A DNA stretch of 64,000 nucleotides. Origin: Hydrogenoanaerobacterium sp032017025. Its GTDB lineage: Bacteria > Bacillota > Clostridia > Oscillospirales > Ruminococcaceae. The stretch is from positions 62,001-126,000 of the forward strand of contig NZ_DALZQO010000007.1 in assembly GCF_032017025.1 (NCBI RefSeq), written 5' to 3'. The notes under the pieces are model-generated. The model saw only the letters and a program-made list of their open reading frames with translations, made no database searches and was not told where the DNA came from. Shown here one piece after another: positions 8,655 to 17,732 of the stretch (the first letter of the stretch is position 1; every line of letters starts with the position of its first letter). The translations under genes were made by a program, and so were the position numbers.

Positions 8655-9377
8655 GTGGACAAAAAGAATGCATTTATAAAAGGCCTAAAAGATGGTGTAC
8701 CCATCTGCCTCGGGTATCTTTCGGTCTCGTTCACCTTTGGTATGATGTGTACGGAGAACGGCCTACCGTTTTGGATTGCACTGCTGATTTCGATGACGAA
8801 CCTAACCTCAGCGGGGCAATTTGCGGGAACTGCTCTGATTTTATCGGGTGGCGGTTACCTCGAAATTGCCGTCACCACCTTTATCATTAATATCCGGTAT
8901 ATGCTCATGTCTCTGTCACTATCGCAAAAAGCCGCTCCTGATATGACGACGCTGCAGCGCGGCACACTTTCTTTCGTTGTAACCGATGAAATTTTTGCAG
9001 TGGCTATGCAGGAAAAAGGGCTGATCACCGCCGCCTATCTTGCCGGGCTGGGCTTTACGCCATACTGGGGCTGGGCGCTGGGCACCTTGTTTGGTGCAAC
9101 CGCAACCAGCTTGCTGCCAATGGCATTGCGCAGTGCTTTGGGTATTGCCATTTATGGTATGTTTATTGCCATAATCGTACCCCCCGCGCGCCAAGTAAAG
9201 CCTGTCGCCCTTGTCATTGCTGTCTCGGTGGTTTTAAGCTGTATCCTCAAATGGGTACCGTTTTTCAGCAAGCTGTCAAGCGGTTGGAAAATTATCATCT
9301 GTGCAGTGGTCGCTTCGGCTTATGCCGCTCTACGCTACCCTGTGGATAGTAACGACGAGGAGGCAGTGAACCCATGA
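8655..9377 (+). CDS. azlC: AzlC-type branched-chain amino acid exporter large subunit
   Basis: About 240-residue multispanning membrane protein of the LIV-E family. It works with AzlD to export branched-chain amino acids or their analogues. The N-terminal segment FIKGLKDGVPICLGYLSVSFTFGMM and the motif SAGQFAGTALILSGGGYLEIAVTTFIINIRYMLMSLSLSQ (split here for description) are the AzlC signature. A GTG at 8655 is chosen as start because GGGAG lies 8 bases upstream. A TTG five codons earlier lies on top of that site. The stop overlaps the azlD start as ATGA, so the two are translationally coupled. Confidence 0.9.
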   Translation: MDKKNAFIKGLKDGVPICLGYLSVSFTFGMMCTENGLPFWIALLISMTNLTSAGQFAGTALILSGGGYLEIAVTTFIINIRYMLMSLSLSQKAAPDMTTLQRGTLSFVVTDEIFAVAMQEKGLITAAYLAGLGFTPYWGWALGTLFGATATSLLPMALRSALGIAIYGMFIAIIVPPARQVKPVALVIAVSVVLSCILKWVPFFSKLSSGWKIIICAVVASAYAALRYPVDSNDEEAVNP

Positions 9378-9709
9378 ATTACACCAGAATTTTAACAGCG
9401 GTTTTGATTATGGCGCTTGTCACCTATATCCCGCGCATGATCCCCCTTACTTTTATGAAACGAAAAATTGAAAACCGCTTTATCAAGTCTTTTCTGCAGT
9501 ACGTTCCCTACGCGGTACTCGCCGCCATGACCTTCCCCGAGATTTTATTTTCAACGGCGAATTTGGCGTCGGCTGTTGCAGGCTTGCTCACTGCGTTAGC
9601 CCTTGCCTATTGGGGCAAGGGGCTGCTTCCCGTTGCACTCGGTTCTACCGCGGCGGTGTTTCTGGCNNNNNNNNNNCTGGCAGAGCAAATTATCCGATTA
9701 TTCAACTAA
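9374..9709 (+). CDS. azlD: AzlD-type branched-chain amino acid exporter small subunit (contains N gap)
   Basis: About 111 residues with three to four membrane helices. The Y-I-P-R-x-I-P motif (TYIPRMIPLTF) and VPYAVLAAMTFPEI segment are typical of AzlD. Ten Ns at 9667-9676 fall near the C-terminus. They keep the frame but put four unknown residues before LAEQIIRLFN. The five bases CTGGC occur on both sides of the gap. If the sides overlap, the true end would read VFLAEQIIRLFN with no gap. Expressed with azlC and followed by a strong terminator. Confidence 0.9.
   Translation: MNYTRILTAVLIMALVTYIPRMIPLTFMKRKIENRFIKSFLQYVPYAVLAAMTFPEILFSTANLASAVAGLLTALALAYWGKGLLPVALGSTAAVFLXXXXLAEQIIRLFN
9667..9676. 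other. Assembly gap (10 Ns)
   Basis: Ten unresolved bases flanked on both sides by CTGGC, which suggests two contigs joined at a short undetected overlap. The real gap length is unknown. Confidence 0.95.
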
Positions 9710-9740
9710 AAAACAGGAACGCAAATGCGTTCCTGTTTTT
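9708..9740. terminator. Bidirectional terminator between azlD and the DUF1653 gene
   Basis: Near-perfect palindrome, AAAAAACAGGAACGC paired with GCGTTCCTGTTTTTT around a 4-base loop. T runs on both strands serve azlD (+) and the convergent minus-strand gene. Confidence 0.9.
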
Positions 9741-9756
9741 TACTCAGTCAAATTGC

Positions 9757-9975
9757 CTATTCTTCTATCTTGGTAAAACGACGGTAGGTTTTGCCGTCGC
9801 GCTCAACGGTTTCGTTCCACATACTCGCAGGACGCACCCAAATGCCCCGCTCGCCATACAGTGCCTGATACACCACATATTCCTCCAGCGTTTCGGAGTG
9901 GCGTGCCGTATAAAGTACGCGGTACTCGTTGCCTTTAAAGTGGCGGTAGCGCCCTGCCGGAATCTCATACTGCAT
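9757..9975 (-). CDS. DUF1653 family protein
   Basis: About 72 residues. The pattern GRYRHFKGNEYRVLYTARHSETLEEYVVYQALYG (described in part) followed by WVRPASMWNETV is the DUF1653 signature, a small SH3-like domain of unknown role. The start at 9975 puts AGGGGG nine bases upstream. The ATG three codons earlier abuts that site. It follows exoA so closely that its ribosome binding site overlaps the exoA end, implying a two-gene transcript. Confidence 0.85.
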   Translation of the reverse strand: MQYEIPAGRYRHFKGNEYRVLYTARHSETLEEYVVYQALYGERGIWVRPASMWNETVERDGKTYRRFTKIEE

Positions 9976-9988
9976 GTTTTCCATCCCC

Positions 9989-10741
9989 CTAAAAAATACC
10001 CAATTCTACCGGGCAATGATCACTGCCCAACACCTGTGGGTGAATTTTCGCATCCCGAATCTCATCTTTAAGCTGCTGGGATACTAAAAAATAGTCGATC
10101 CGCCAGCCTGTGTTGTTGGCGCGCGCATTGAACATGTACGACCACCAAGTGTATGCATCCGTCCGCTCAGGGTTCAGGCTGCGAAAAGAATCAACAAAGC
10201 CTGCGTCGAGCAGCTCGGTCATCTTTTCGCGTTCCTCATCGGAAAACCCGGCATTTCCGCGGTTGGATTTTGCATTTTTAATATCAATTTCATTGTGCGC
10301 CACGTTGAGATCACCGCAGATAATCACCGGCTTTTCCTTGTCCAGTTTGCACACATAAGCGCGGAAATCGTCCTCCCACTGCATGCGGTAGTCCAGGCGG
10401 GTAAGCCCGCGCTGCGCATTGGGTGTATACACATTGACAAGATAAAAGCGCTCAAACTCCAGTGTAATCACCCGCCCCTCCTGCCCGTGCTCCTCAATTC
10501 CGATGCCGTAGCTTACCGAAAGCGGGGGTATGCGCGTAAATACAGCCGTGCCGGAATAGCCTTTTTTCACCGCGCTGTTCCAATACTGGGTATAACCATC
10601 AAAAACAAAATCAGCCTGATCCTGCTGCATCTTGGTTTCTTGAACGCAAAAAATATCCGCATCTATCTCTTTAAAAAAATCTGAAAAGCCCTTGCCCATG
10701 CAGGCGCGTAAGCCATTAACATTCCATGAAATCAACTTCAT
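9989..10741 (-). CDS. exoA: Exodeoxyribonuclease III (AP endonuclease)
   Basis: 250-residue Mg-dependent DNA repair nuclease of the ExoIII/APE1 family that cuts 5' of abasic sites. Visible motifs are MKLISWNVNGLRA at the N-terminus, the catalytic glutamate in FCVQETKM, the NVYTPNAQ segment, GDLNVAHNEIDI (catalytic Asp and Asn) and the terminal GSDHCPVEL with the catalytic Asp-His. Length and motif order match ExoA of Bacillus. It is the first gene of a short unit with the DUF1653 gene. Confidence 0.95.
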   Translation of the reverse strand: MKLISWNVNGLRACMGKGFSDFFKEIDADIFCVQETKMQQDQADFVFDGYTQYWNSAVKKGYSGTAVFTRIPPLSVSYGIGIEEHGQEGRVITLEFERFYLVNVYTPNAQRGLTRLDYRMQWEDDFRAYVCKLDKEKPVIICGDLNVAHNEIDIKNAKSNRGNAGFSDEEREKMTELLDAGFVDSFRSLNPERTDAYTWWSYMFNARANNTGWRIDYFLVSQQLKDEIRDAKIHPQVLGSDHCPVELGIF

Positions 10742-10846
10742 TAATAGTATTCCTCCTTTTATACAGCGAACGCGAGTTTTTATTCACTCGCTTTCGCAGC
10801 AGTTTTTTGCACTCTACTATTTTATTCTATTATAACCCATACCGCT

Positions 10847-10887
10847 AAAAAAAGAAAGGATACCTTTTCGGTATCCTTTCTTTTTTA
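10847..10887. terminator. Terminator at the end of the exporter permease gene
   Basis: Stem AAAGAAAGGATACC / GGTATCCTTTCTTT with a 5-base loop and A/T runs on both sides. The right end touches the stop codon of the minus-strand permease at 10885, so it ends that operon and may block read-through in both directions. Confidence 0.85.
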
Positions 10888-12276
10888 ATCATGCTTAATT
10901 GCCTCTAGTGCACTGATTTTTACTGCCCTGTTTGCAGGCGTAAAGCCCGATACCAGACCAATTAAAATACCAAAAATTACTGCCACGGCAACAAGCCACG
11001 GGGGGATGAGCGAAACCTTCCCGCCGCCCATACCCATCATACCGCCCATGCCCATGCCGAAACCGCCGCCCATACCGCTATTGCCCCCGGCAATGCCGAG
11101 TGCCATCTTTATGGTTTCCCAGTTGTTGATGACCCAGCTGATGCCAAAGCTGAAAATGGTGCCGGCGATACCGCCCATCAGGCCGATAATACCCGACTCG
11201 GTAAGGAACATTGTACGAATATTTGGTACCTCACAGCCCAGCACTTTCATAATACCGATTTCGCGGGTGCGCTCGTAAATGGACATGACCATAGTATTGG
11301 TGATGCCGATGGCCGCAACAATGAGGGAGATAAGCCCAAGCCCGCCAAGCACCATGCTCTGCTGCTTGATCTGCTGCTGCATTGGCTTACGGATGCTCTC
11401 CATACTGTTCGTGCTGAAGCCAAGCGTTTCGGAGATATAACTTTCGACGCTCTCGACATATTTAATGTCGGTGGTTTTTACCACGGCACTTTGATAGCCC
11501 TTTTCGTTATTCTGGCTTTCTTTGATTTTGTTTAGCTTTTTATATTCCGCAACCATACGGTTCATTTCGTCAATTGGCATAAAGATAGAATCCTGCGTCT
11601 CCCAGCCTTTGCTGTAATCGGCGACCAATACACCCTGTACTTGTACCTCATACTCAACAAGCTTGGTTTTTTCCTCGTCGCTTCTGCCCAGACGAAGCAT
11701 GATTTCATCCTTCATCACATTGACATAAGGGTCGGGGATTTTACCATTCTGATCGGGATACGGATAAACCCAGCCATCTCTTTTTTTGGTGTTGTAAAAC
11801 TGGTAAGCTGCCTGCTCGCCCATAACAATGGGGATTTTTTTGCCGTTGCCGCTGGTGAGGAAGCCGCCTTCCTTCATGGTATAACCCAGCTTTTCCATTG
11901 CTTCCGGGTAGATGCCCATCACCTGTCCGCTGAACTGAAACTTATCGCCCACCCAAAACTCCATTGCGCTCCAGTCGGCACGAGCCAGCGGGGTGGCAAC
12001 CTCCACACCTTCCATCTCTGAAATCTGTTTGAGCACCTTGTCATCCAGCACAGGGGCATCTTTACCACCGCCGCCGCGGTTGTAAATATCAATCTTGGTG
12101 AGGTCACCCATCTGTGCCAGAGCGTCCTCCTGAATCTTGGTCATGCCAAGGCCAAGAGACACTGTAACAATAATGGCACAGGTGCCAATCACCACGCCCA
12201 GCACGGTGAGCACCGTACGCATTTTACGACGAAAGAGATTGCGGAAGCACATTGAGATTAAATCAAATGTCTTCAT
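10885..12276 (-). CDS. ABC transporter permease, MacB/FtsX type, with Met/Gly-rich loop
   Basis: 463-residue inner-membrane subunit with an N-terminal helix (FRRKMRTVLTVLGVVIGTCAIIV), a large extracellular MacB-PCD-like domain at about residues 50-300 and three C-terminal helices of the FtsX domain. ERTREIGIMKVLG is the characteristic cytoplasmic motif. Between the last two helices, at about residues 396-425, is an unusual segment made almost only of glycine and methionine, rare in this family. The start overlaps the end of the CARDB-like gene by 14 bases. It is the third gene of the unit with its ATPase two genes upstream. Confidence 0.88.
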   Translation of the reverse strand: MKTFDLISMCFRNLFRRKMRTVLTVLGVVIGTCAIIVTVSLGLGMTKIQEDALAQMGDLTKIDIYNRGGGGKDAPVLDDKVLKQISEMEGVEVATPLARADWSAMEFWVGDKFQFSGQVMGIYPEAMEKLGYTMKEGGFLTSGNGKKIPIVMGEQAAYQFYNTKKRDGWVYPYPDQNGKIPDPYVNVMKDEIMLRLGRSDEEKTKLVEYEVQVQGVLVADYSKGWETQDSIFMPIDEMNRMVAEYKKLNKIKESQNNEKGYQSAVVKTTDIKYVESVESYISETLGFSTNSMESIRKPMQQQIKQQSMVLGGLGLISLIVAAIGITNTMVMSIYERTREIGIMKVLGCEVPNIRTMFLTESGIIGLMGGIAGTIFSFGISWVINNWETIKMALGIAGGNSGMGGGFGMGMGGMMGMGGGKVSLIPPWLVAVAVIFGILIGLVSGFTPANRAVKISALEAIKHD

Positions 12277-13750
12277 CGTCTTCCTCTTCCCTCTTCATTT
12301 TCACTTTTTTAACAATAATAATACCCGTCAGCCCCGCTACCATAAGCCCGCCGATAACTGCCATAACAATGGTAGCTACATTCGGCCCTGTTTCTCCCGG
12401 CATTGGCAGAGGCATATCGGTGGGGTCCTCACCCGGGAACATGCCGCCCATATCCATAACAGTTGCAGAGAACGGACGCTCCACTGATTTTTCATTGCCC
12501 TTTGCATCCTCATAAGTAACAATCACCTTGCCGTTAATGGTGCCGGAATCGTTTGCGGTGAAGGTAAAGTCAATCGTGCCGGAATCGCCCGCTTTTATGT
12601 TACCCACCGTCTGGCTCTGACTGATTCCGGGGACATCGCTTTCGAGGTGAGCCGAAAGGTTCGCAATCTCGGTTTTGCCCTTATTGACATATTCGATGCT
12701 CATGTAAGTGTTATCGCCCGGCCACAGCTGATCGGGTACACTCAGTTCACCAATGCTGAAACGGTCAAGCTGTGTTACGGGAATCGCCAAAGTTTCGGTT
12801 CTCTCACCGGTTTTTCTGACTTTATCGAGTATGTATTCATACGTAAATTTCACCGTGACCTGCTGCGGCTTGGGCTCAATGGCACTGCTCGCAGCAATCT
12901 GTAAGGTTTTCGTCTGCGATTCGCCCTTGCCCAGCTTTTCGATATAGGTGGAGTTGGAGCCGTTTGCAATCGAAAGATCGGTGCTCGTGGTAATCTCCAT
13001 AATGATGTTCTCGAGGTTAAAATCTTTGCTGGTGTTTTCGAATTTAATGGTTAAAGGGAAATTATTGCCCGCCATAACATCCTGCCCGCCGTAGTTATAG
13101 GAGGTTACAATGATGTTGGGGGTGGCAAGCAGGTAGCTGTCTTCATCTGACTCGGAGCCGCTTGTGACAACCGCCTCGGGAATTTTTACTACAACCGTGC
13201 CGTTGCTTTCGCCGTAAGAGCGGTCGCTTGAGTCGGAAGTGTTTTTAGAGTAAGTGTAACCGACATCCAAGCTCATTGTTCTGCCCTTGCCGTTAAACTT
13301 CACATAGGCCTCAATATCCAATTCCACATATCCGCTGGAACTGCCACCTTGAGTTACACTGCTTTCGGGAAACCCGTCCGAGCCGACAATGGTATCAAAA
13401 TAGCCACCACTGGAAGCCACAAAACCACCAGTTACATTTGAAATATCACTCTCGTTTACGCTTTTATCGAGTACGGTAAACACAACCTGATAGCGGTAGC
13501 CCTCTTTTACAGTTTTTACCGGGTCTCCGCTTGGTACACCATCGCTGCCCACCCTATAAAATTGCGGTTTGCTGATAACACGGAACGACCCTGAAGAAAC
13601 AGGCAGTTCATCGTCATCCTTACTGGATGAACTGCTGCTATTGCTGTCGGTGGTTGCCGCAAATGCAAGCTGCGAGAACAGCATGCCGAATGTGGTAAGC
13701 AGCATAAGAGCTGCAAGGCAGATACAAATAATTCTTGTTGATGTTTTCAT
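12263..13750 (-). CDS. Secreted, membrane-anchored CARDB-like surface protein of the exporter operon
   Basis: 495 residues. A signal peptide (KTSTRIICICLAALMLLTTFGMLF..) is followed by a serine-rich linker, two or three beta-sandwich repeats and a C-terminal membrane helix (GLTGIIIVKKVKM) with an acidic tail. The segments YLLATPNIIVTSYNYGGQDVMAG and DRFSIGELSVPDQLWPGDNTYMSIEYVNKGKTEIANL (described in part) resemble CARDB/COG1361 adhesion-type modules. It lies between the ATPase (4 bases away) and the permease (14-base overlap), so it probably works with the exporter, perhaps as an extracellular accessory or docking subunit. That role is inferred. Confidence 0.75.
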   Translation of the reverse strand: MKTSTRIICICLAALMLLTTFGMLFSQLAFAATTDSNSSSSSSKDDDELPVSSGSFRVISKPQFYRVGSDGVPSGDPVKTVKEGYRYQVVFTVLDKSVNESDISNVTGGFVASSGGYFDTIVGSDGFPESSVTQGGSSSGYVELDIEAYVKFNGKGRTMSLDVGYTYSKNTSDSSDRSYGESNGTVVVKIPEAVVTSGSESDEDSYLLATPNIIVTSYNYGGQDVMAGNNFPLTIKFENTSKDFNLENIIMEITTSTDLSIANGSNSTYIEKLGKGESQTKTLQIAASSAIEPKPQQVTVKFTYEYILDKVRKTGERTETLAIPVTQLDRFSIGELSVPDQLWPGDNTYMSIEYVNKGKTEIANLSAHLESDVPGISQSQTVGNIKAGDSGTIDFTFTANDSGTINGKVIVTYEDAKGNEKSVERPFSATVMDMGGMFPGEDPTDMPLPMPGETGPNVATIVMAVIGGLMVAGLTGIIIVKKVKMKREEEDDEDI

Positions 13751-13754
13751 GGTT

Positions 13755-14561
13755 TTACTCCTTTTCCTCCTGCGCTGCGGTGTTAGTTGCTAATTGCGCT
13801 GCAAGCTCTTGGGCGGCTGCATCTTCGGCAGCGGCCTCTCGTGCCGCGTGAACACCTTTGAATGCTATCGATTCATTCCGAACATCCGACACAACCTTGC
13901 CGTCAATCAGCGTTAAAATGCGGTCGGCATATTCTGCTATTTCCGGATCATGCGTGACGATAATCAGTGTTTGGTTGTTATCTCGCGACATCTGCACCAT
14001 CAGCTCCATAACCTCAATGGTGGTTTTGGTATCGAGGTTTCCGGTCGGCTCGTCCGCAAACACAATGCGGGGTTTACTTACAAACGCGCGCGCAATGCCA
14101 ACACGCTGCTGCTGTCCGCCCGACATTTGCGAGGGCTTGTGCTCGTAACGGTTACCCAATCCCACATTCTTGAGCATAAGCTTAGCGGCTTTGTTGCGCA
14201 CCCCTTTGCTCACTCCGCGAAACATAAGCGGCATGCTTACATTTTCAAGCGCCGTAAGCGCCGACAACAGGTTGTAGGACTGAAACACAAACCCCACGTA
14301 TTTTTGTCGAAACTTCGCAAGGGCCGCTTCATCCATTTTGGCAATGTCGCGCTTTCCAATCAGCACCTGCCCATGCGTAGGCTTTTCAAGCCCTGCCAGC
14401 ATGTTCAGCAGCGTAGATTTACCGGAGCCCGACGTGCCAAGAATGCAGCAGATTTCACCTTCGCCGATTGTCACGTTGATATTCTCCAAAGCGACAACTT
14501 TTTCACTGCCCAGCTTATACACCTTACGAAGATTGTTTACCGTAATCATTGCTTTTTTCAA
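13755..14561 (-). CDS. ABC transporter ATP-binding protein, MacB/LolD type
   Basis: 268-residue nucleotide-binding subunit. It has Walker A GTSGSGKST, the Q-loop FQSYNL, signature MSGGQQQR, Walker B IVFADEPTGNLD and H-loop IVTHDPE. The C-terminal 40 residues are alanine- and glutamate-rich. The start is a TTG at 14561, seven bases after GAGGG. The ATG four codons later is too far from that site. It heads the minus-strand exporter operon. Because the divergent operon has a permease but no ATPase, this subunit may power both. Confidence 0.92.
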   Translation of the reverse strand: MKKAMITVNNLRKVYKLGSEKVVALENINVTIGEGEICCILGTSGSGKSTLLNMLAGLEKPTHGQVLIGKRDIAKMDEAALAKFRQKYVGFVFQSYNLLSALTALENVSMPLMFRGVSKGVRNKAAKLMLKNVGLGNRYEHKPSQMSGGQQQRVGIARAFVSKPRIVFADEPTGNLDTKTTIEVMELMVQMSRDNNQTLIIVTHDPEIAEYADRILTLIDGKVVSDVRNESIAFKGVHAAREAAAEDAAAQELAAQLATNTAAQEEKE

Positions 14562-15003
14562 TGGTAATCCCTCTTCAATCTCATGATTTATGCATAAACC
14601 TGCACTTTACACAATTCGTGCTGCAAACCGTGCGTGGCAGGTTTTCCTTTAACATAGTATGTTTTTTACAGGGAATTATTGCACAGGCTAAAAGAAAAGT
14701 TATACTGTACTTTTTCCTTAATCCAGAATTTATCTTACCATATTGAAACAGAGGGCGCAACCAAAGTGCGACGCTATTCGCCTTTTTTACCACCGTAAAT
14801 TGTAAACTTTCTAATAACATGCTTGCGCAGCCGTATTAAGAGGTTTTGTGTGCTGAAAGAAGAATTATGCAATGACGGCATCTCATTGCTGGTAAAAACC
14901 CCCTTTGTACTTAGTTTGTTCATTATAATTTTACATGTCACCTTTTGACAATAATTTATCTATTCGGTATAATTACTTTGTTTAGGGCAACTCAAAGAAA
15001 GCG
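14562..15003. other. Divergent intergenic region between the two exporter operons
   Basis: About 440 bases holding the promoters of both units. The plus-strand promoter is listed separately. The minus-strand promoter could not be placed with confidence. No gene is supported. Confidence 0.6.
14945..14973 (+). promoter_or_regulatory. Consensus sigma-A promoter of the adaptor operon
   Basis: TTGACA at 14945-14950 and TATAAT at 14968-14973 with a 17-base spacer: both hexamers and the spacing match consensus exactly. This predicts strong constitutive expression unless repressed. Confidence 0.88.
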
Positions 15004-15015
15004 GTGTATAATTTT

Positions 15016-16443
15016 ATGGACCATCCAACCATTGAACAAACCACGTCTGAGACAGCCACTGTGCCAACAGCGGAAATCGAAACGACGAAACCAAAAAAGC
15101 AAAAGAAGCCGAAGAATAAGAAAAAGAAGAAAAAAGTTATCATTTGGTCGGTGGTTTTGCTGCTTGTTGCAGGGTATATCGGTTACAGCATTTATGCGGT
15201 ATCCAACTACATACCCTCGGTCAAGGCGGGGGAAGTCTCCTACCAGAGCATCAACTCCTACTTGAGCACCACGGCAACCATCAGCTCCTCCGACAGTAAG
15301 GCTTACTTTGCCCCCCCGCAAAGCAAGGCAATCGATGTAAATTTTAAGGTTGGCGATGTTGTAAAAGCAGGCGATATGATTGCCTCATTTGACCTGACCG
15401 ATCTCGAAAACCAAATTCGTCTGTCGCAAATTTCTTACGCCGACGCTAAGCTCAGCCACGAAAACGCTAAAATTAACTTTGACGAAGTCAATAACGGCGA
15501 AGCTGATCGTCAGGAAGAGATTGATGAGCTCACCTTGGAAATTCAGCAATACAACAGCCGTATTCGTAAGCTAAGAGAGAATAACGGCGGTTACCCCACG
15601 CCTGGAGAAGAAGGGTATGAAGCGTACACCCGTTACCAGCAAAAGCTGACACAGGCAGAGATTGAGCGCGACGCGCTTGACGCACAAAAAACCTCCGAGG
15701 CAGATCTTTCCAAGGCGAAAAACGCACTCACCTCCGCTGCAAACGCTATGGAAAGTGCTTCTATTAATATCGCCTCACTGCAAAAATATCAGAAGGATAA
15801 AGGCATTATCGCCGAATTCGACGGCATTGTCACCGAACTAAACCTTGTGGCGGGCGGTATGGCTACCAACACCACCACTGCATGTGTCATTCAAACCACC
15901 GATAATTTGAAGGCCGATTTTAAAATTGGTAAATACGATGTCGGAACCGTTAAGCTTGGGCAAACCGTAACATTATCGCTCGGCGACCTGAAATATGAAG
16001 GTAAGGTTACTAAAATTGGCGCTGCGGCGATAAAAGGCATGAACGCCAGCGGTAACGCTACTTCGGCTCAGGTTCCCGCCGAGATTACCATCAGCAACCC
16101 TGATTCGAATCTGATCATCGGACTGGATTTTGATGCAGAAATCGAAACCTTCTCCAACGGCAATGCACTTGCAGTACCTGTTGAAGCTGTTTTGACCGAC
16201 CGCAACGGCGACTTCTGCTACAAGCTGATTGCCAGTGAAAAATCCGGAGTGTATACCTATGAAAAAATCTATATCACCACAGGCAACGCCTCCGACGTTT
16301 ATATTGAAGTTTTGAGCGGTATCAACGAGGGCGATCAGGTTGTTCTTAACCCGCCCACAACGATTGAAATGCTGCCCGTTGTTAAAGTAGACGCGCCCGA
16401 ACAGGCAGTCTCCGCTACCGAATCAACAGCTTCGGCTGCGTAA
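15016..16443 (+). CDS. MacA/HlyD-type efflux adaptor protein
   Basis: About 475 residues. A lysine-rich cytoplasmic N-terminus (KKPKKQKKPKNKKKKKK) precedes a single membrane helix near residues 40-60. Then come a barrel-sandwich domain, a coiled-coil hairpin around residues 130-260 with many EIQQYNSRI-like heptads, the second half of the lipoyl/barrel domain (IIAEFDGIVTELNLVAGGMA) and a beta-barrel. This is the layout of a membrane-fusion protein. Start is uncertain: a GTG at 15004 is in frame, but the ATG at 15016 is taken. The permease follows 14 bases downstream. It should connect that permease to the cell surface. Confidence 0.88.
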   Translation: MDHPTIEQTTSETATVPTAEIETTKPKKQKKPKNKKKKKKVIIWSVVLLLVAGYIGYSIYAVSNYIPSVKAGEVSYQSINSYLSTTATISSSDSKAYFAPPQSKAIDVNFKVGDVVKAGDMIASFDLTDLENQIRLSQISYADAKLSHENAKINFDEVNNGEADRQEEIDELTLEIQQYNSRIRKLRENNGGYPTPGEEGYEAYTRYQQKLTQAEIERDALDAQKTSEADLSKAKNALTSAANAMESASINIASLQKYQKDKGIIAEFDGIVTELNLVAGGMATNTTTACVIQTTDNLKADFKIGKYDVGTVKLGQTVTLSLGDLKYEGKVTKIGAAAIKGMNASGNATSAQVPAEITISNPDSNLIIGLDFDAEIETFSNGNALAVPVEAVLTDRNGDFCYKLIASEKSGVYTYEKIYITTGNASDVYIEVLSGINEGDQVVLNPPTTIEMLPVVKVDAPEQAVSATESTASAA

Positions 16444-16457
16444 GGGAGTGGTGAACA

Positions 16458-17678
16458 ATGAATATAATAGATAACCTGAAGATGGCGATATTCAGCATCC
16501 GAAGCAATAAAATGCGTTCGTTTCTCACCATGCTTGGCATCATCATCGGTATCAGCTCCGTTATTATGATTCTCGGTGTGGGCGGCGGAGCAAAAGCCTA
16601 TATGATGGGCTCGATGGAACAGCTTGGCAACTCCACCGTCACCATATCCGTCAACAGCAAGAACGCGACTGATTCGGATTACCTGAGCCTTGACGATATT
16701 GAAGCCATCAAGCAAAAGGTAGACCATGTGAAGTATATTTCGCCGCAATGGAACGTATTTGGCTCTGTCAGTTTTAAAACCAAAGAAAATGATGCGATGA
16801 TTTATGGCGGCAGCAACGACTTTATTTACCTTGCACAAACCGATATGGTTTCGGGCCGCTTCTTCAGCGAGGAGGATTACCTCTCTGCCCGCAATGTAGT
16901 CGTTATTGATGAAATGGCTGCGATGAAATTTTTTGGCAATACTAATATAGCGGGTATGACAATTGACGTAAACCTTTTTGGTGAGCGCGCCAAGTTGAAG
17001 ATTGTCGGTGTCGCAAAAAGCCAGACCGGGGGCTTTTATATGGATGGAATGCCGTTCTTTTTGTATATGCCGGTTACCACTATGATGAACATTGGCAGCA
17101 TGGAGGAGTCTCTCAGCTCGGTTTACGTTATGGCGGATGACCCCGCGTTTACGGAATCTATGGGTAACTCAGCCAGAAATGTTCTGGAAGCACGTCACAG
17201 CAACCGCGGCCGAGATGTTTACCAGGTGCAGAGCTTGATGGGTCAGGTGGATATGATTAACAATATGCTCAATATCATCACCGGCTTTATCAGTGCCGTG
17301 GCGGCAATTTCGCTGCTGGTAGGCGGTATCGGCGTTATGAATATCATGCTGGTTGCGGTTACCGAACGTACCCGCGAAATTGGCATACGCAAGTCGCTTG
17401 GGGCTAAAACGGGCTCCATTATGTTCCAGTTTTTAACCGAATCGGCTATTCTTTCACTTATCGGCGGTGCCATCGGTTTGATTTTGGGCATTTTGGGTGC
17501 ACATGGTATCTCCAGTATTGTCAGCGGCTTGGCGGGCGGCAAAATTGTGCCTGCCATTACAATGGGGCACATTACGCTTGCACTCGGTTTTTCGTGCTCG
17601 GTGGGTCTCTTCTTTGGCATCTATCCCGCGAAAAAAGCCGCTAAGCTCAACCCAATCGACGCATTGCGTCATGAATAA
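16458..17678 (+). CDS. ABC transporter permease, MacB/FtsX type
   Basis: 406 residues in the classical MacB layout: first helix with IRSNKMRSFLTMLGIIIGISSVIMILGVGGG (described in part), a MacB core domain at about residues 45-240 and the three-helix FtsX domain. GIGVMNIMLVAVTERTREIG and LGAKTGSIMFQFLTES are textbook family motifs. GGGAG precedes the ATG. It follows the adaptor gene, but no ATPase gene follows. The nearest ATPase is the divergently encoded one at 13755-14561. Confidence 0.92.
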   Translation: MNIIDNLKMAIFSIRSNKMRSFLTMLGIIIGISSVIMILGVGGGAKAYMMGSMEQLGNSTVTISVNSKNATDSDYLSLDDIEAIKQKVDHVKYISPQWNVFGSVSFKTKENDAMIYGGSNDFIYLAQTDMVSGRFFSEEDYLSARNVVVIDEMAAMKFFGNTNIAGMTIDVNLFGERAKLKIVGVAKSQTGGFYMDGMPFFLYMPVTTMMNIGSMEESLSSVYVMADDPAFTESMGNSARNVLEARHSNRGRDVYQVQSLMGQVDMINNMLNIITGFISAVAAISLLVGGIGVMNIMLVAVTERTREIGIRKSLGAKTGSIMFQFLTESAILSLIGGAIGLILGILGAHGISSIVSGLAGGKIVPAITMGHITLALGFSCSVGLFFGIYPAKKAAKLNPIDALRHE

Positions 17679-17732
17679 AGGCAGATATCTGCCTGTTAAC
17701 AATCAATCTACTAAATGGAGGATTATTCAAAA

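Noticed and set aside
13569..13793. 74-codon plus-strand open frame over the CARDB-like gene start
   Set aside because: Leucine/serine-rich antisense of a signal peptide and serine linker, with no ribosome binding site.
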